The notes beneath the pieces were generated by a model. The model saw nothing but the letters and a program-made list of their open reading frames with translations, was not told where the DNA came from and ran no database searches. From Billgrantia campisalis (GTDB lineage: Bacteria; Pseudomonadota; Gammaproteobacteria; Pseudomonadales; Halomonadaceae), in contig NZ_JABFUC010000014.1 in NCBI RefSeq assembly GCF_022341425.1, forward strand, positions 62,001-126,000: DNA of 64,000 nucleotides, read 5' to 3'. This document shows, one piece after another, positions 47,956 through 56,687 of the stretch. Each line of letters starts with the position of its first letter. Positions within the stretch are counted from its first letter, which is position 1. The position numbers and the translations under genes are program-made.

Positions 47956-50477
47956 GCGAGACCTCCACGCCCCGTCGCGACCCCGAGGAACTGCATCGAA
48001 CCCTGGATGAGGTCTGGGCCAACCCGCGGGGTTTCCGGGCGCTGACCGTCGTCAACCATACCACCCTCGGCCTGCGCTTCATGATCACCGGCCTGGTGTT
48101 TTTCCTGATCGGCGGGGTGCTGGCGATGCTGATACGCGCCCAGCTGGCGCTGCCGGATCAGGACTTCCTCTCGCCGGATCTCTACAACCAGGTCATGACC
48201 ATGCACGGCACGGTGATGATGTTCCTGTTCGCCATCCCCATGCTCGAGGGGCTGGCGATCTACATGGTCCCCAAGATGATCGGCGCCCGCGATCTGGTCT
48301 GCCCACGACTCACCGCCTTCGGCTACTTCTGCTACCTGTTCGGCGGGATCATCATCATCTCCAGTCTGCTGCTGGAGATCGCCCCGGAAAGCGGCTGGTT
48401 CCTCTACACCCCGCTGAGTTCCAGCGAGTTTTCGCCGGGTCCGGGGTCCGATTTCTGGCTGCTGGGGGTCACCTTCGTGGAGATCTCGGCCATGGCCGCG
48501 GGGGTGGAACTGGTGGTGGGGATCCTGCGCACCCGCACCCAGGGCATGTCGCTGACCCGGATGCCGCTGTTTGTCTGGTACATCCTGGTCATGGCATTCA
48601 TGATCGTGATGGGCTTCCCGCCGCTGATCCTGGCCAGCATCCTGCTGGAGCTGGAGCGCGCCGTGGGTATGCCCTTCTTCGTGGTGGAAGCCGGTGGCGA
48701 CCCGGTGCTCTGGCAGCATCTATTCTGGTTGTTCGGCCACCCCGATGTCTACATCATCTTCCTGCCTGCGGCGGGGATCGTCTCGACGCTGATTCCGGTG
48801 TTCGCCGGGCGTCCCATCGTCGGCTACAGCTGGGTGGTGGCCGCCGTCATTCTCACCGGCTTCGTCAGTTTCGGGCTCTGGGTGCACCATATGTTCACGG
48901 TGGGCATTCCGCAGCTGGCCCAGACCTTCTTCTCGGCCGCCAGCATGCTGGTCGCGATTCCCACCGCCATTCAGATATTCGCCTGGCTGGCCACCCTATG
49001 GCTGGGCAAGCCGCGCATGACTTTGCCCATGCTGTGGATCCTGGGCTTTCTGATCATCTTCGTTATTGGTGGGCTGACCGGTGTCATGCTGGCCCTGGTG
49101 CCCTTCAACTGGCAGGTCCACGACACCCATTTCGTGGTCGCGCATCTGCACTATGTGGTAGTGGGTGGCATGCTGTTTCCGCTGGTCGCCGGTGCCTACT
49201 ACTGGATGCCGCTGCTCTCCGGACGGCTGCCCTCCGAACGCCTGGGGCGCTGGGGCTTCTGGCTGACCTTCCTCGGCTTCAACCTGACCTTCCTGGTCAT
49301 GCACTGGACGGGGCTCTTGGGCATGCCGAGGCGGGTCTACACCTATGACACGACCATGGGCTGGGATCTCTTCAATCTGATCTCCTCGGTGGGTGGCTTC
49401 ATCCTGTCGGTGGGCATTGCCATGGTGATCGTGGATTTCGCGCTGCATTTCCGCTTCGGTCGCCGGTCACCCCGCAATCCCTGGCACGCCGATACCCTGG
49501 AGTGGGCCAATACCATGCCACCGACGAATTACAACCTGGTCAGCCTGCCGGCGGTCCACAGCCGCCATCCCCTCTGGGACGACCCGGATCTGCCGCGCAG
49601 CACCTCCGCCGGCGAGCATGGCCTGGCAGGGACGACATTCGGTCGGCGCGAGATGTGGGGCAGCGATCCCCTGACCGGCCAGGTCCGCGAGGTGGTCCAT
49701 GTCCCCACCAACAGCTGGTGGCCGGTAAGCGCGGCGGCTGCCCTGGCGGTGGTCTGCGTGAGCCTGCTGGCGCGTGTCTATGTGGTGGCCGGGCTGGCCA
49801 CCCTGGTCGCGGTGGTGGTGCTGCTGTACTGGTCCTGGGAGAACGGTGCCCACCCCCGGGCCTCGGCGAGTGACGAGGTGGCCCCCGGCGATCCCCCGCT
49901 TCACTCGCGCACCCTGGACGGCCCGGGGCGCTGGGGCATGGGGATTGGGCTGCTGGCCAACGGCGCGCTCTTCCTCTCGCTGCTGTTCGGCTGGTTCTAT
50001 CTCTGGACCGTCTCGCCGCAGTGGCAGATGCCCGACGCCTCGCCGCTGTCGCTGCCGCTGCTGCTGGCCGGCGGAGTCGTGCTCACCGCCGCGGCCCTGT
50101 GGTTGGAGCGGCTGGTGCGCGGCCTGCGCCGTGGCCATGACCGGGGCCTGGCGTTCGGCCTGTACGGCACGGCCGCCCTCGGCGCGCTGCAGCTGGTGCT
50201 GCTTGTGGTCCTGCTGCGCCAGGCGGAGCTGGCCCCCACCGCCAGTGCCCATGATGCCGTGGTGACGGTGGCGCTGATCTACGGGCTGATTCACTCCGGG
50301 CTGGCGACGGTACTGGTGCTGCTGCAGGGGCGGCGGGTCGGCTATGGCTACGTCAGCGCCCGGCTGCCCTACGAGCCGCTGGTGGTGGTGCAGCTGTGGC
50401 GCTATCACCTGGGCGTCTACTGGGTGCTGGTGGCCGCCTTCTGGTTGCTGCCGACGCTGATGGGAGGAAGCGCATGA
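47952..50477 (+). CDS. ctaD: Cytochrome oxidase subunit I-III fusion
   Basis: An 841-residue protein. Residues 1-560 are subunit I, with FWLFGHPDVYIIFLPAAG (the cross-linked His-Tyr pair), WVHHMFTVGI and the haem-ligand segment VVAHLHYVVVGGM. Residues about 590-841 form a subunit III-like part, with GWFYLWTVSPQW and later HDAVVTVALIYGLIHSG. Fusion of I and III occurs in several caa3 oxidases, ensuring equal amounts. It reduces oxygen to water and pumps protons. It overlaps the subunit II gene at ATGA and the next small gene likewise. Confidence 0.94.
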   Translation: MSETSTPRRDPEELHRTLDEVWANPRGFRALTVVNHTTLGLRFMITGLVFFLIGGVLAMLIRAQLALPDQDFLSPDLYNQVMTMHGTVMMFLFAIPMLEGLAIYMVPKMIGARDLVCPRLTAFGYFCYLFGGIIIISSLLLEIAPESGWFLYTPLSSSEFSPGPGSDFWLLGVTFVEISAMAAGVELVVGILRTRTQGMSLTRMPLFVWYILVMAFMIVMGFPPLILASILLELERAVGMPFFVVEAGGDPVLWQHLFWLFGHPDVYIIFLPAAGIVSTLIPVFAGRPIVGYSWVVAAVILTGFVSFGLWVHHMFTVGIPQLAQTFFSAASMLVAIPTAIQIFAWLATLWLGKPRMTLPMLWILGFLIIFVIGGLTGVMLALVPFNWQVHDTHFVVAHLHYVVVGGMLFPLVAGAYYWMPLLSGRLPSERLGRWGFWLTFLGFNLTFLVMHWTGLLGMPRRVYTYDTTMGWDLFNLISSVGGFILSVGIAMVIVDFALHFRFGRRSPRNPWHADTLEWANTMPPTNYNLVSLPAVHSRHPLWDDPDLPRSTSAGEHGLAGTTFGRREMWGSDPLTGQVREVVHVPTNSWWPVSAAAALAVVCVSLLARVYVVAGLATLVAVVVLLYWSWENGAHPRASASDEVAPGDPPLHSRTLDGPGRWGMGIGLLANGALFLSLLFGWFYLWTVSPQWQMPDASPLSLPLLLAGGVVLTAAALWLERLVRGLRRGHDRGLAFGLYGTAALGALQLVLLVVLLRQAELAPTASAHDAVVTVALIYGLIHSGLATVLVLLQGRRVGYGYVSARLPYEPLVVVQLWRYHLGVYWVLVAAFWLLPTLMGGSA

Positions 50478-50821
50478 TGGCTCGCCTGCCCCTGACGCAC
50501 CCGTTGCACCTGGTCATTGGCATGATCCTCTGGAGCCTGTGGTTCGTGGCCTTCTATGGTGGGCTCTCGGTGGCCTGTGCCGTGGCGCCGCCGGACCCGT
50601 TGCAGGGTGCCTTCACCGCCATCAATGCCGGTCTGGCACTGCTGACCCTGGCGACTGTCGGCCTGCTGGCCTGGCTGGCCTGGCGGGCCTGGCAGGCCGC
50701 CAGAGCCGCCCGGGGGCGGGCGCGCTATCTGGCAAGACTCTCCGCCGGACTCTACATCTTCGCTGCCATAGGGGCCCTCTACATGGGGCTGCCGGTCGTT
50801 GCCTTGTCGCCATGTGTGTGA
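50474..50821 (+). CDS. Small membrane protein of the oxidase operon
   Basis: The product has 115 residues with three hydrophobic segments, starting MMARLPLTHPLHLVIGMILW. LWFVAFYGGLSVACAVAPPD follows. It overlaps the oxidase fusion gene by four bases and the ATPase gene by ten, so it is translated with them. It could be an accessory oxidase subunit or an assembly factor; I do not recognise the family. Confidence 0.7.
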   Translation: MMARLPLTHPLHLVIGMILWSLWFVAFYGGLSVACAVAPPDPLQGAFTAINAGLALLTLATVGLLAWLAWRAWQAARAARGRARYLARLSAGLYIFAAIGALYMGLPVVALSPCV

Positions 50822-53085
50822 AGCCGCGGGCCGGCGAGGCGACGCCGGCCGAAGTGCTCCATTCGGTGCAGGGGCTGTGGTGCACCAGCTGCGCCTTGGC
50901 CGTCGAGGCCCAACTGGTACGTCTGCCCGGTGTTCACTCGGCAAGCCTGCACTACCCCAGTGCCACCCTGCTGGTCAGCGGTGAGCCGAAGGCACTGGAG
51001 GAAGGGCGGCTGGCCGCGGCGGTGGCGCGGCTGGGTTACCGCCTGGCGCCGCCGGAAGCGGCGCGGGACGCCGCGGTGCGCCTGGAGGCGGAGAGCCGCT
51101 ACCTGAGCCTGCGGCTGCTGGTGGCGGCGGTTTTCGGCATGTGGACCATGCTGGCCTCGCTGCTGATCTACGCCGGTGCGCTGCCCGACGCCGGCCTGGA
51201 GGGGGTGATGGCCTGGGCATCCGGGGCCTTTGCGGTGCCGGTGGTGACCTATGCCGGCTGGCCCTTCTATCGTGCTGCATGGCGTACCCTGCGGGCGCGT
51301 CGACCCGGCATGGATGCGCTGGTGTCGCTGGGGGCCCTGGGCGCCGTCGGTGTCTCGCTGTGGCTGCTGGGGCGCGGCTCGTCGGAGGTCTATTTCGATA
51401 CCGCGGTGATGCTGATCGGCCTGCTGCTGGTGGGCCGCCTGGTGGAGACCCTGTGTCGCCACCGCGGGCTGCGCGCCCTGCAGGCGCTGCATATGCCGCC
51501 GGACGAGGTCAGCCGCTGGTCGCAGGGCCGCTGGCAAAGCTGTGCCCTGGAGGAGGTGCATCGCGGCGATCGGCTGCGGGTGGCCACCGGCGAGTCGATC
51601 CCCCTGGACGGCACCCTGGAGACGGCTGAGGCGCGACTCGATACGGCGCCGCTCACCGGCGAGAGTGCTCCGCGGCGCTGCCTGTCCGGCGAGGGGCTGG
51701 CCGCGGGCTGTCGCAACCTGGGGCCGGCGCTCGAGATGAGCGTCACCGCCGTGGCCGGCGAGTGCCGGCTCGACCGGCTGCGCGAGCAGATGTGGTGGCA
51801 GCAGGCTCGCAAGGGTGAGCTGGCGCGTCTCGCCGACCGCTTCGCCGCCTGGCTGAGTCCCCTGGCGGTGGTCCTTGCCGTGCTGACTCTGGCGGCGACC
51901 TGGCTGGCTGGGGTGCCGGCGGAGGAAGCCATGGTGCGCGCCCTGTCGGTGCTGGTGGTGGCCTGCCCCTGTGCGGTGGGGCTGGCGATTCCCCTGGCCG
52001 GGCTGGCCGGCAGCGGTCGCGCGCTGGGCCGGGGCGTGGTCTTTCGCGACCCCGCCGCCTTCGAGACCCTGGCCCGGGTACGCTCGGCCGCCTTCGACAA
52101 GACCGGCACCCTGACCGCGGGGGAGCCCGTCGTCACCCAGCTGAGACCGGCGCCGGGTGTCGAGGGCCAGCGGCTGCTGGCGCTGGCCGCGCTGGCCGCC
52201 CGCGGCAGCGACCACCCGCTGGGTCGCGCCCTGCGCCGTGAGGCGCATGATCGGGGCGTGAGCGAGAGCGGGGAGGTGGACCAGCGGCAGGAGATCGCCG
52301 GCCGCGGTCGCCGGGTGCGACTGGCCGACGGCCGCGAGCTGTGCCTCGGCAGCCGGGCCTGGCTGGCCCAGCGAGGGATCGCCGTGCCGGAGGGCGATGC
52401 CGGCGTCGACAGCGAGGTGGCCCTGGCCTGTGACGGCCGCTGGCTGGGCAGCGTCTTGTTGGGCGAGGCGGCGCTGCCCGGCACCGCCGAGACGCTGGCG
52501 CGACTGCGCCAGGGCGGTCTGACCCTGGCGCTGATCAGCGGCGACCGTCCACCGGCGGTGCGGCGGCTGGGTCGGGCGGTGGGGCTGCGGGAGGCGGAAT
52601 GCTTTCCCGGCCGCAGCCCCGAGGCCAAGGCGGCGCTGATTGCCGCGCTCCCCCAGCCGTCGCTCTACGTGGGCGATGGGCTCAATGATGCCCTCGGCCT
52701 GGCCACGGCCAGCGTCGGCGTGGCGCCGCTGGGCGCCAGCTCGGCGGCGCGGGAGGGTGGGGCGGTGGTGCTGCTGCGCCCGGGCATCGGCGGCGTCGAG
52801 GAGGCCTGGGACCTGGCCCGGCGCACCCGGCGGGTGATGCGCCAGAACCTGGTGCTCTCGGCGCTCTACAATGCCCTGGCGCTGGGCCTGGCGGTGAGCA
52901 TGGCGATCCCGCCGCTGGTGGCGGTACTGGCCATGGTGGCCAGCTCGCTGAGCGTAATGGGCAATGCCGCGCGGCTGGCCTGGAGCCAGCCCCCGGTCAC
53001 TGGCGGCGGGGAAGTCCACGGCCAGCAGGCCCACCGCTGGCGCCTGGCCGGTGGCGCCGAGAGTCGTCGCCCGAAGTCGTCCTGA
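50812..53085 (+). CDS. Copper-transporting P1B-type ATPase
   Basis: A 757-residue heavy-metal P-type ATPase. The N-terminal metal-binding domain has GLWCTSCALAVEAQL (Cys24, Cys27). The membrane metal site is ACPCAVGLAIPLAG, the phosphorylation motif DKTGTLTAGEP, the nucleotide-binding HP is SDHPLGRALR, and the hinge is GDGLNDALGLATASVGVA. The CPC motif indicates Cu+. As it lies in the caa3 operon, it probably acts like CcoI/CtpA by delivering copper to the oxidase rather than detoxifying. The ATG at 50812 overlaps the preceding gene. Confidence 0.93.
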   Translation: MCVKPRAGEATPAEVLHSVQGLWCTSCALAVEAQLVRLPGVHSASLHYPSATLLVSGEPKALEEGRLAAAVARLGYRLAPPEAARDAAVRLEAESRYLSLRLLVAAVFGMWTMLASLLIYAGALPDAGLEGVMAWASGAFAVPVVTYAGWPFYRAAWRTLRARRPGMDALVSLGALGAVGVSLWLLGRGSSEVYFDTAVMLIGLLLVGRLVETLCRHRGLRALQALHMPPDEVSRWSQGRWQSCALEEVHRGDRLRVATGESIPLDGTLETAEARLDTAPLTGESAPRRCLSGEGLAAGCRNLGPALEMSVTAVAGECRLDRLREQMWWQQARKGELARLADRFAAWLSPLAVVLAVLTLAATWLAGVPAEEAMVRALSVLVVACPCAVGLAIPLAGLAGSGRALGRGVVFRDPAAFETLARVRSAAFDKTGTLTAGEPVVTQLRPAPGVEGQRLLALAALAARGSDHPLGRALRREAHDRGVSESGEVDQRQEIAGRGRRVRLADGRELCLGSRAWLAQRGIAVPEGDAGVDSEVALACDGRWLGSVLLGEAALPGTAETLARLRQGGLTLALISGDRPPAVRRLGRAVGLREAECFPGRSPEAKAALIAALPQPSLYVGDGLNDALGLATASVGVAPLGASSAAREGGAVVLLRPGIGGVEEAWDLARRTRRVMRQNLVLSALYNALALGLAVSMAIPPLVAVLAMVASSLSVMGNAARLAWSQPPVTGGGEVHGQQAHRWRLAGGAESRRPKSS

Positions 53086-53129
53086 CCGTTGGCAGGGAAA
53101 TCCGTAGTGGCGAAGCGCAGGGGGGCGGA

Positions 53130-53295
53130 GACAAGCCGAAGGGGAGGTCCTGCGCCAGGGGTGAGAAGCACTGCTTCGAACGGGCTGGCCATGGATGGCC
53201 AGCACCGGTCCTGCAAGCGGAGCAGGACGCGAGAGCGAAGCAGGGCGCCGGTAGCGCCCAGGGATGGGTTTACAGCGCCTCCCCGCAGGCTTGTC
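53130..53295. repeat. Palindromic repeat, long copy, upstream of cobT
   Basis: The outer arms are GACAAGCC-gaa-GGGGAGG (53130-53147) and CCTCCCC-gca-GGCTTGTC (53278-53295). They pair perfectly except at the three central bases. Inside are further hairpins, including GTCCTGC/GCAGGAC. The right third (GTAGCGCCC to TGTCGACGG) is nearly identical to the copy inside the aminotransferase gene at 56396-56480. The middle is about 80 bases longer than there. It fills most of the gap before cobT and gives that gap no coding role. Confidence 0.85.
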
Positions 53296-53356
53296 GACGG
53301 TATAGTTCCGAGCGCCTATGATGGGCGCCGTTTTCGAGCCAACGCAGGATGCCCCC

Positions 53357-54409
53357 ATGCTCATCGAGACCATTGCGCGCCTTCGCCCTGTCGACAAGTC
53401 GATCGTCCCCCAGGTCGTCGACCACCTCAATCGCCTGACCAAGCCGCCGGGCAGCCTGGGCCAGCTGGAGTCGCTGGCCGTCAACCTGGCCACCGTGACC
53501 GGCGAGCCCTTCCCGCGCGTCTCGCCTCCCGGCGTGCTGGTGTTCGCCGCCGACCATGGCGTGGCCGCCGAGGGGGTCTCGGCGTTCCCTCAGTCGGTGA
53601 CCGCCCAGATGGTGGCCAACTTCGTGGCCGGCGGGGCGGCGATCAATGTGTTTGCCCAGGGCATCGGAGCGCGGCTAGAGGTCATCGACGTGGGGGTGGC
53701 CGAGGCGCTGCCCGCCGACGGCGTGGTGAACGAAAAGGTGCGCCTCGGCACGGCCAACTTTACCGAGCGGGACGCCATGAGCGCCGGCGAGGCCGAGCGG
53801 GCCATCGAGGCGGGGATTCGCGCCGCCGAGCGGGCCGTCGATGCCGGCTGCCGCTGCCTGGTGGTCGGGGAGATGGGCATCGCCAACACCACGACGAGCA
53901 GCGCGCTGCTGGCGGTGCTGACCGGCAAGCCCGTGGCCAGCCTGACCGGGCAAGGCACGGGGATCGCGGAGGAGCGTCTGGCCCACAAGCGGACGGTCAT
54001 CGAGCGGGCCATTGCCGCCCGGGCGCCGGCCCCGGATAACCCCCTGGAGGTGCTGGCCAAGCTGGGCGGCCTGGAGATCGCCGCCATGGTCGGCGCCTAT
54101 CTGGGCGGTGCGGCGCGGCGGGTGCCACTGCTGGTGGACGGTTTCATCGCCACCACGGCGGCGCTGCTCGCCTGTCGACTCAGCCCGGCGGTGCGCGACT
54201 ACCTGATCTTTGGCCACCGCTCCCGGGAGCCGGGACACGCCCACGCCCTGGCCGCCCTTGGGGCTCACCCGCTGCTCGACCTGGAGCTGCGCCTGGGCGA
54301 GGGCACCGGTGCGGCCCTGGCATTTCCGCTGCTGGAGGCGGCCAGTCGCATGCTGGCCGATATGGCCACTTTCGAGGCGGCCGGCGTCGACACCGGCGAG
54401 TCGGACTGA
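53357..54409 (+). CDS. cobT: CobT, nicotinate-nucleotide:dimethylbenzimidazole phosphoribosyltransferase
   Basis: A 350-residue enzyme. It has LTKPPGSLGQLE, FAADHGVAAEGVSAFPQ, GEMGIANTTTSSAL and LRLGEGTGAALAFPLLEA with the catalytic base Glu315 near the expected place. It makes alpha-ribazole phosphate, the lower ligand of cobalamin. The ATG at 53357 has CAGGA upstream; an earlier ATG pair at 53318 has no better site. It is the first gene of a four-gene cobalamin operon with cbiB, the aminotransferase and cobU. Confidence 0.96.
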   Translation: MLIETIARLRPVDKSIVPQVVDHLNRLTKPPGSLGQLESLAVNLATVTGEPFPRVSPPGVLVFAADHGVAAEGVSAFPQSVTAQMVANFVAGGAAINVFAQGIGARLEVIDVGVAEALPADGVVNEKVRLGTANFTERDAMSAGEAERAIEAGIRAAERAVDAGCRCLVVGEMGIANTTTSSALLAVLTGKPVASLTGQGTGIAEERLAHKRTVIERAIAARAPAPDNPLEVLAKLGGLEIAAMVGAYLGGAARRVPLLVDGFIATTAALLACRLSPAVRDYLIFGHRSREPGHAHALAALGAHPLLDLELRLGEGTGAALAFPLLEAASRMLADMATFEAAGVDTGESD

Positions 54410-54414
54410 GCGGC

Positions 54415-55392
54415 ATGGCCGAACCGCTCTCCCTGGCGCTGCTGGGCCTGGTGTCGGCGGCCATCCTGCTCGATCTGCTGATCGGCGACCCGCGGTGCTT
54501 GCCGCATCCTGTAGTGGGCATGGGCCGGCTGATCGCCGTGCTGGAGCGGGCCTGGAATCACGGCTCTCCCCGGGCGCGGCGACTCAAGGGCCTCCTGCTG
54601 ACGGCGCTGGTGGTGGCCGGGGTCTTCCTGCTCGCCTGGCTGGTGCTCAGGGGACTCGCCTGGATTCATCCTGCGCTGGCGCTTGTCGCCGAGCTGTGGC
54701 TGCTGGCCACCACTCTGGCCATCAAGGGGCTGCGCGATGCCGCCCTGGCGGTGGCCGTGCCGCTGGCGCGGGGCGATCTCACCGAGGCGCGCCTGGCCCT
54801 GGGACAGGTGGTGGGGCGCGATACCGCCACCCTCGACGAGGCCGAGATCACCCGCGGGGCGGTGGAGAGCGTGGCCGAGAACAGCGTGGACGGCATCACC
54901 GCGCCGCTGTTCTGGGCCCTGCTCGGCGGGGCGCCGTTGGCGCTGGCCTACAAGGCGGTCAACACCCTCGACTCCATGGTTGGCTATCGCAATGCGCGCT
55001 ATGCCGACTTCGGCTATGCCTCGGCCCGGCTCGATGACCTGGCCAACTGGCTGCCGGCCCGGCTCACCGCCCTGGCGATGTGGCTGGGTGCGCTGGCCCT
55101 GCCCGCCGCCCGCTGCCGGGGCGCCCTGGCCAGCGTGGTTCGCGAGGTGCCGCGCCATGCCAGCCCCAACAGCGGCTGGCCGGAGGCGATGATGGCGCGC
55201 CTGCTGGGCGTTCGGCTCGGGGGCACCAATCACTACGCCGGCGTTCCCTCCCACCGCGCCACCCTGGGGGAACCGCTCGAGGCCCTGGGGGTGACCCATA
55301 TTGATCGGGCGATTCGCCATATGCACGCCGGCTGGCTGCTTTTCCTGCTGATGATGGCCGGCCTGGTGCTGCTCGGGGAGCTGCTGCGATGA
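54415..55392 (+). CDS. cbiB: CbiB (CobD), adenosylcobinamide-phosphate synthase
   Basis: A 325-residue membrane protein with about five hydrophobic segments. It begins with LLIGDPRCLPHPVVGMGRLI, the family start, and has ENSVDGITAPLFWALLGGAP and YKAVNTLDSMVGYRN. It attaches aminopropanol phosphate to cobyric acid. It overlaps the downstream aminotransferase gene by ATGA and starts six bases after cobT. Confidence 0.95.
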   Translation: MAEPLSLALLGLVSAAILLDLLIGDPRCLPHPVVGMGRLIAVLERAWNHGSPRARRLKGLLLTALVVAGVFLLAWLVLRGLAWIHPALALVAELWLLATTLAIKGLRDAALAVAVPLARGDLTEARLALGQVVGRDTATLDEAEITRGAVESVAENSVDGITAPLFWALLGGAPLALAYKAVNTLDSMVGYRNARYADFGYASARLDDLANWLPARLTALAMWLGALALPAARCRGALASVVREVPRHASPNSGWPEAMMARLLGVRLGGTNHYAGVPSHRATLGEPLEALGVTHIDRAIRHMHAGWLLFLLMMAGLVLLGELLR

Positions 55393-56687
55393 GCAAGGCA
55401 TCTGCGGAACGAGACTCTGCGATGAACGAGACTGCGCCCTGGCCAGCCCACGGCGGCCAGGCCGACGCGCTGCTGGCGCGCTATGGGCTGCCCGCCGATC
55501 ACCCGCTGGTCGACTTCAGCGCCAATCTCAATCCGCTGGGGCCACCGGCCTGGGTGCCGGCTCGGCTCGCGGAGCTGGCCGCGGGCCTCGCCCGCTACCC
55601 GGCGCCGGACTACGCCGAGGCCCGGGCCGCCATCGCCCGCCGCGAGGGCGTCGGCGTCGACCAGGTGCTGCTCACCAACGGCGGGGCCGAGGCGATCTTC
55701 CTGGTGGCGGCGGCTAGCGCCGGCAGGCGCGCGGCGATCGTCCAGCCCACCTTCACCGAGTACGCCCGGGCCTGCCGCGCCTGCGGCCTGGCCGTCGACG
55801 CTATCTCCCTGGCGCCACCCGACTTCGCGCTCGACCCGGAGCGAGTGGCGGCGCAGCTGGGTGGCTGTGGGCTGCTGTTCCTGTGCCGACCCAACAACCC
55901 CACCGGCACCCTGGTGCCCCGCGAGGCCGTCGAGCGGCTGCTGGCGCTGACCGAACCGCTCGGCTGCCGAGTCGTGATCGACGAGGCCTTCATCGATTTC
56001 GTCGTGGAGGGCGACGAGCGCTTGACGCCGCTGCTGGGGCGTTTTCCCCATCTGCTGCTGCTGCGCTCGCTGACCAAGTGCTACACCCTGCCGGGCCTGC
56101 GGCTGGGCTATCTGTTGGCCGACTCGCAAACCGTGCGGCGGGTCGGGGCGCACCAGCCGCCCTGGAGCGTCAACCACCTGGCCGCCGAACTGGTGGCACC
56201 GCTGCTCGACGATGGCGAGTTCATGGCGCGCATGCGCACCTGGCTGCTGGAGGAGCGCCCCCGGCTTGCACTCGGTCTCGCCCGGCGGGGACTCCGGGTC
56301 GTGCCCAGCCGCGCCAACTTCTTTCTGGTGAGACCCGCTTTGGGGCCCGAAAGGCTGACAGGACAATCGCCTAGACACACAATGCCAGAGCCGAGGGCAG
56401 GTCGAAGAGGAGGTCATTTGCCAGGGATGGCAAATGTAGCGCCCATGGAGGGGTTCACAGCGCCTCCTCGAAGACCTGTCGACGGCTCAACTCGGGTGAC
56501 AGGGCCAGCGGCAATGGCTCTGGTGTCGACGGATGCGCTCTTCGAGCGGCTGCTGCGCTGCGGGATACTCGTCCGCCACACCCACAACTTCGCCGGGCTC
56601 GACGGCGGCTGGCTGCGCCTGGCGCTGCGCGACCGGGCCGACAACGACCGCCTGCTGGCGGCGCTGAGCAAAGAGGGCGAGGCATGA
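55389..56687 (+). CDS. cobC: L-threonine-O-3-phosphate decarboxylase-type aminotransferase, carrying an in-frame repeat insertion
   Basis: The product has 432 residues, longer than the usual 330-370. It is a PLP aminotransferase of the CobD/CobC type, making aminopropanol phosphate for the cobalamin loop. It has SANLNPLGPP, LCRPNNPTGTLVP and the PLP lysine Lys230 in LRSLTKCYTLPGLRLGYL. The C-terminal domain is split: RVVPSRANFFLVR (to about 315) is followed by about 65 residues before TDALFERLLRCGILVR. In relatives this link is only a few residues. The extra segment is encoded mostly by the palindromic repeat at 56396-56480 and its flanks, kept in frame. It overlaps cbiB and cobU by four bases each. 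Confidence 0.9.
   Translation: MSKASAERDSAMNETAPWPAHGGQADALLARYGLPADHPLVDFSANLNPLGPPAWVPARLAELAAGLARYPAPDYAEARAAIARREGVGVDQVLLTNGGAEAIFLVAAASAGRRAAIVQPTFTEYARACRACGLAVDAISLAPPDFALDPERVAAQLGGCGLLFLCRPNNPTGTLVPREAVERLLALTEPLGCRVVIDEAFIDFVVEGDERLTPLLGRFPHLLLLRSLTKCYTLPGLRLGYLLADSQTVRRVGAHQPPWSVNHLAAELVAPLLDDGEFMARMRTWLLEERPRLALGLARRGLRVVPSRANFFLVRPALGPERLTGQSPRHTMPEPRAGRRGGHLPGMANVAPMEGFTAPPRRPVDGSTRVTGPAAMALVSTDALFERLLRCGILVRHTHNFAGLDGGWLRLALRDRADNDRLLAALSKEGEA
56396..56480. repeat. Palindromic repeat, short copy, inside the aminotransferase gene
   Basis: The outer arms are GGCAGGTC-gaa-GAGGAGG (56396-56413) and CCTCCTC-gaa-GACCTGTC (56463-56480), paired except for three central bases and one G-U. 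An inner hairpin has CATTTGCCA and TGGCAAATG, a perfect 9-base stem with a GGGA loop. The frame is open through the element and reads GRRGGHLPGMANVAPMEG and FTAPPRRPVDG. It shares GTAGCGCCCA, ACAGCGCCTCC and TGTCGACGG with the copy upstream of cobT. Confidence 0.88.

Noticed and set aside
53086-53356. Cobalamin riboswitch upstream of cobT
   Set aside because: I looked for the conserved B12 box and its GCCACTG-type segments and did not find them. The structure present is the palindromic repeat.
50779-53493. 904-codon open frame opposite to the copper ATPase
   Set aside because: Extremely Gln, Arg and His rich, no domain, and it runs across the repeat upstream of cobT; a GC-bias shadow.
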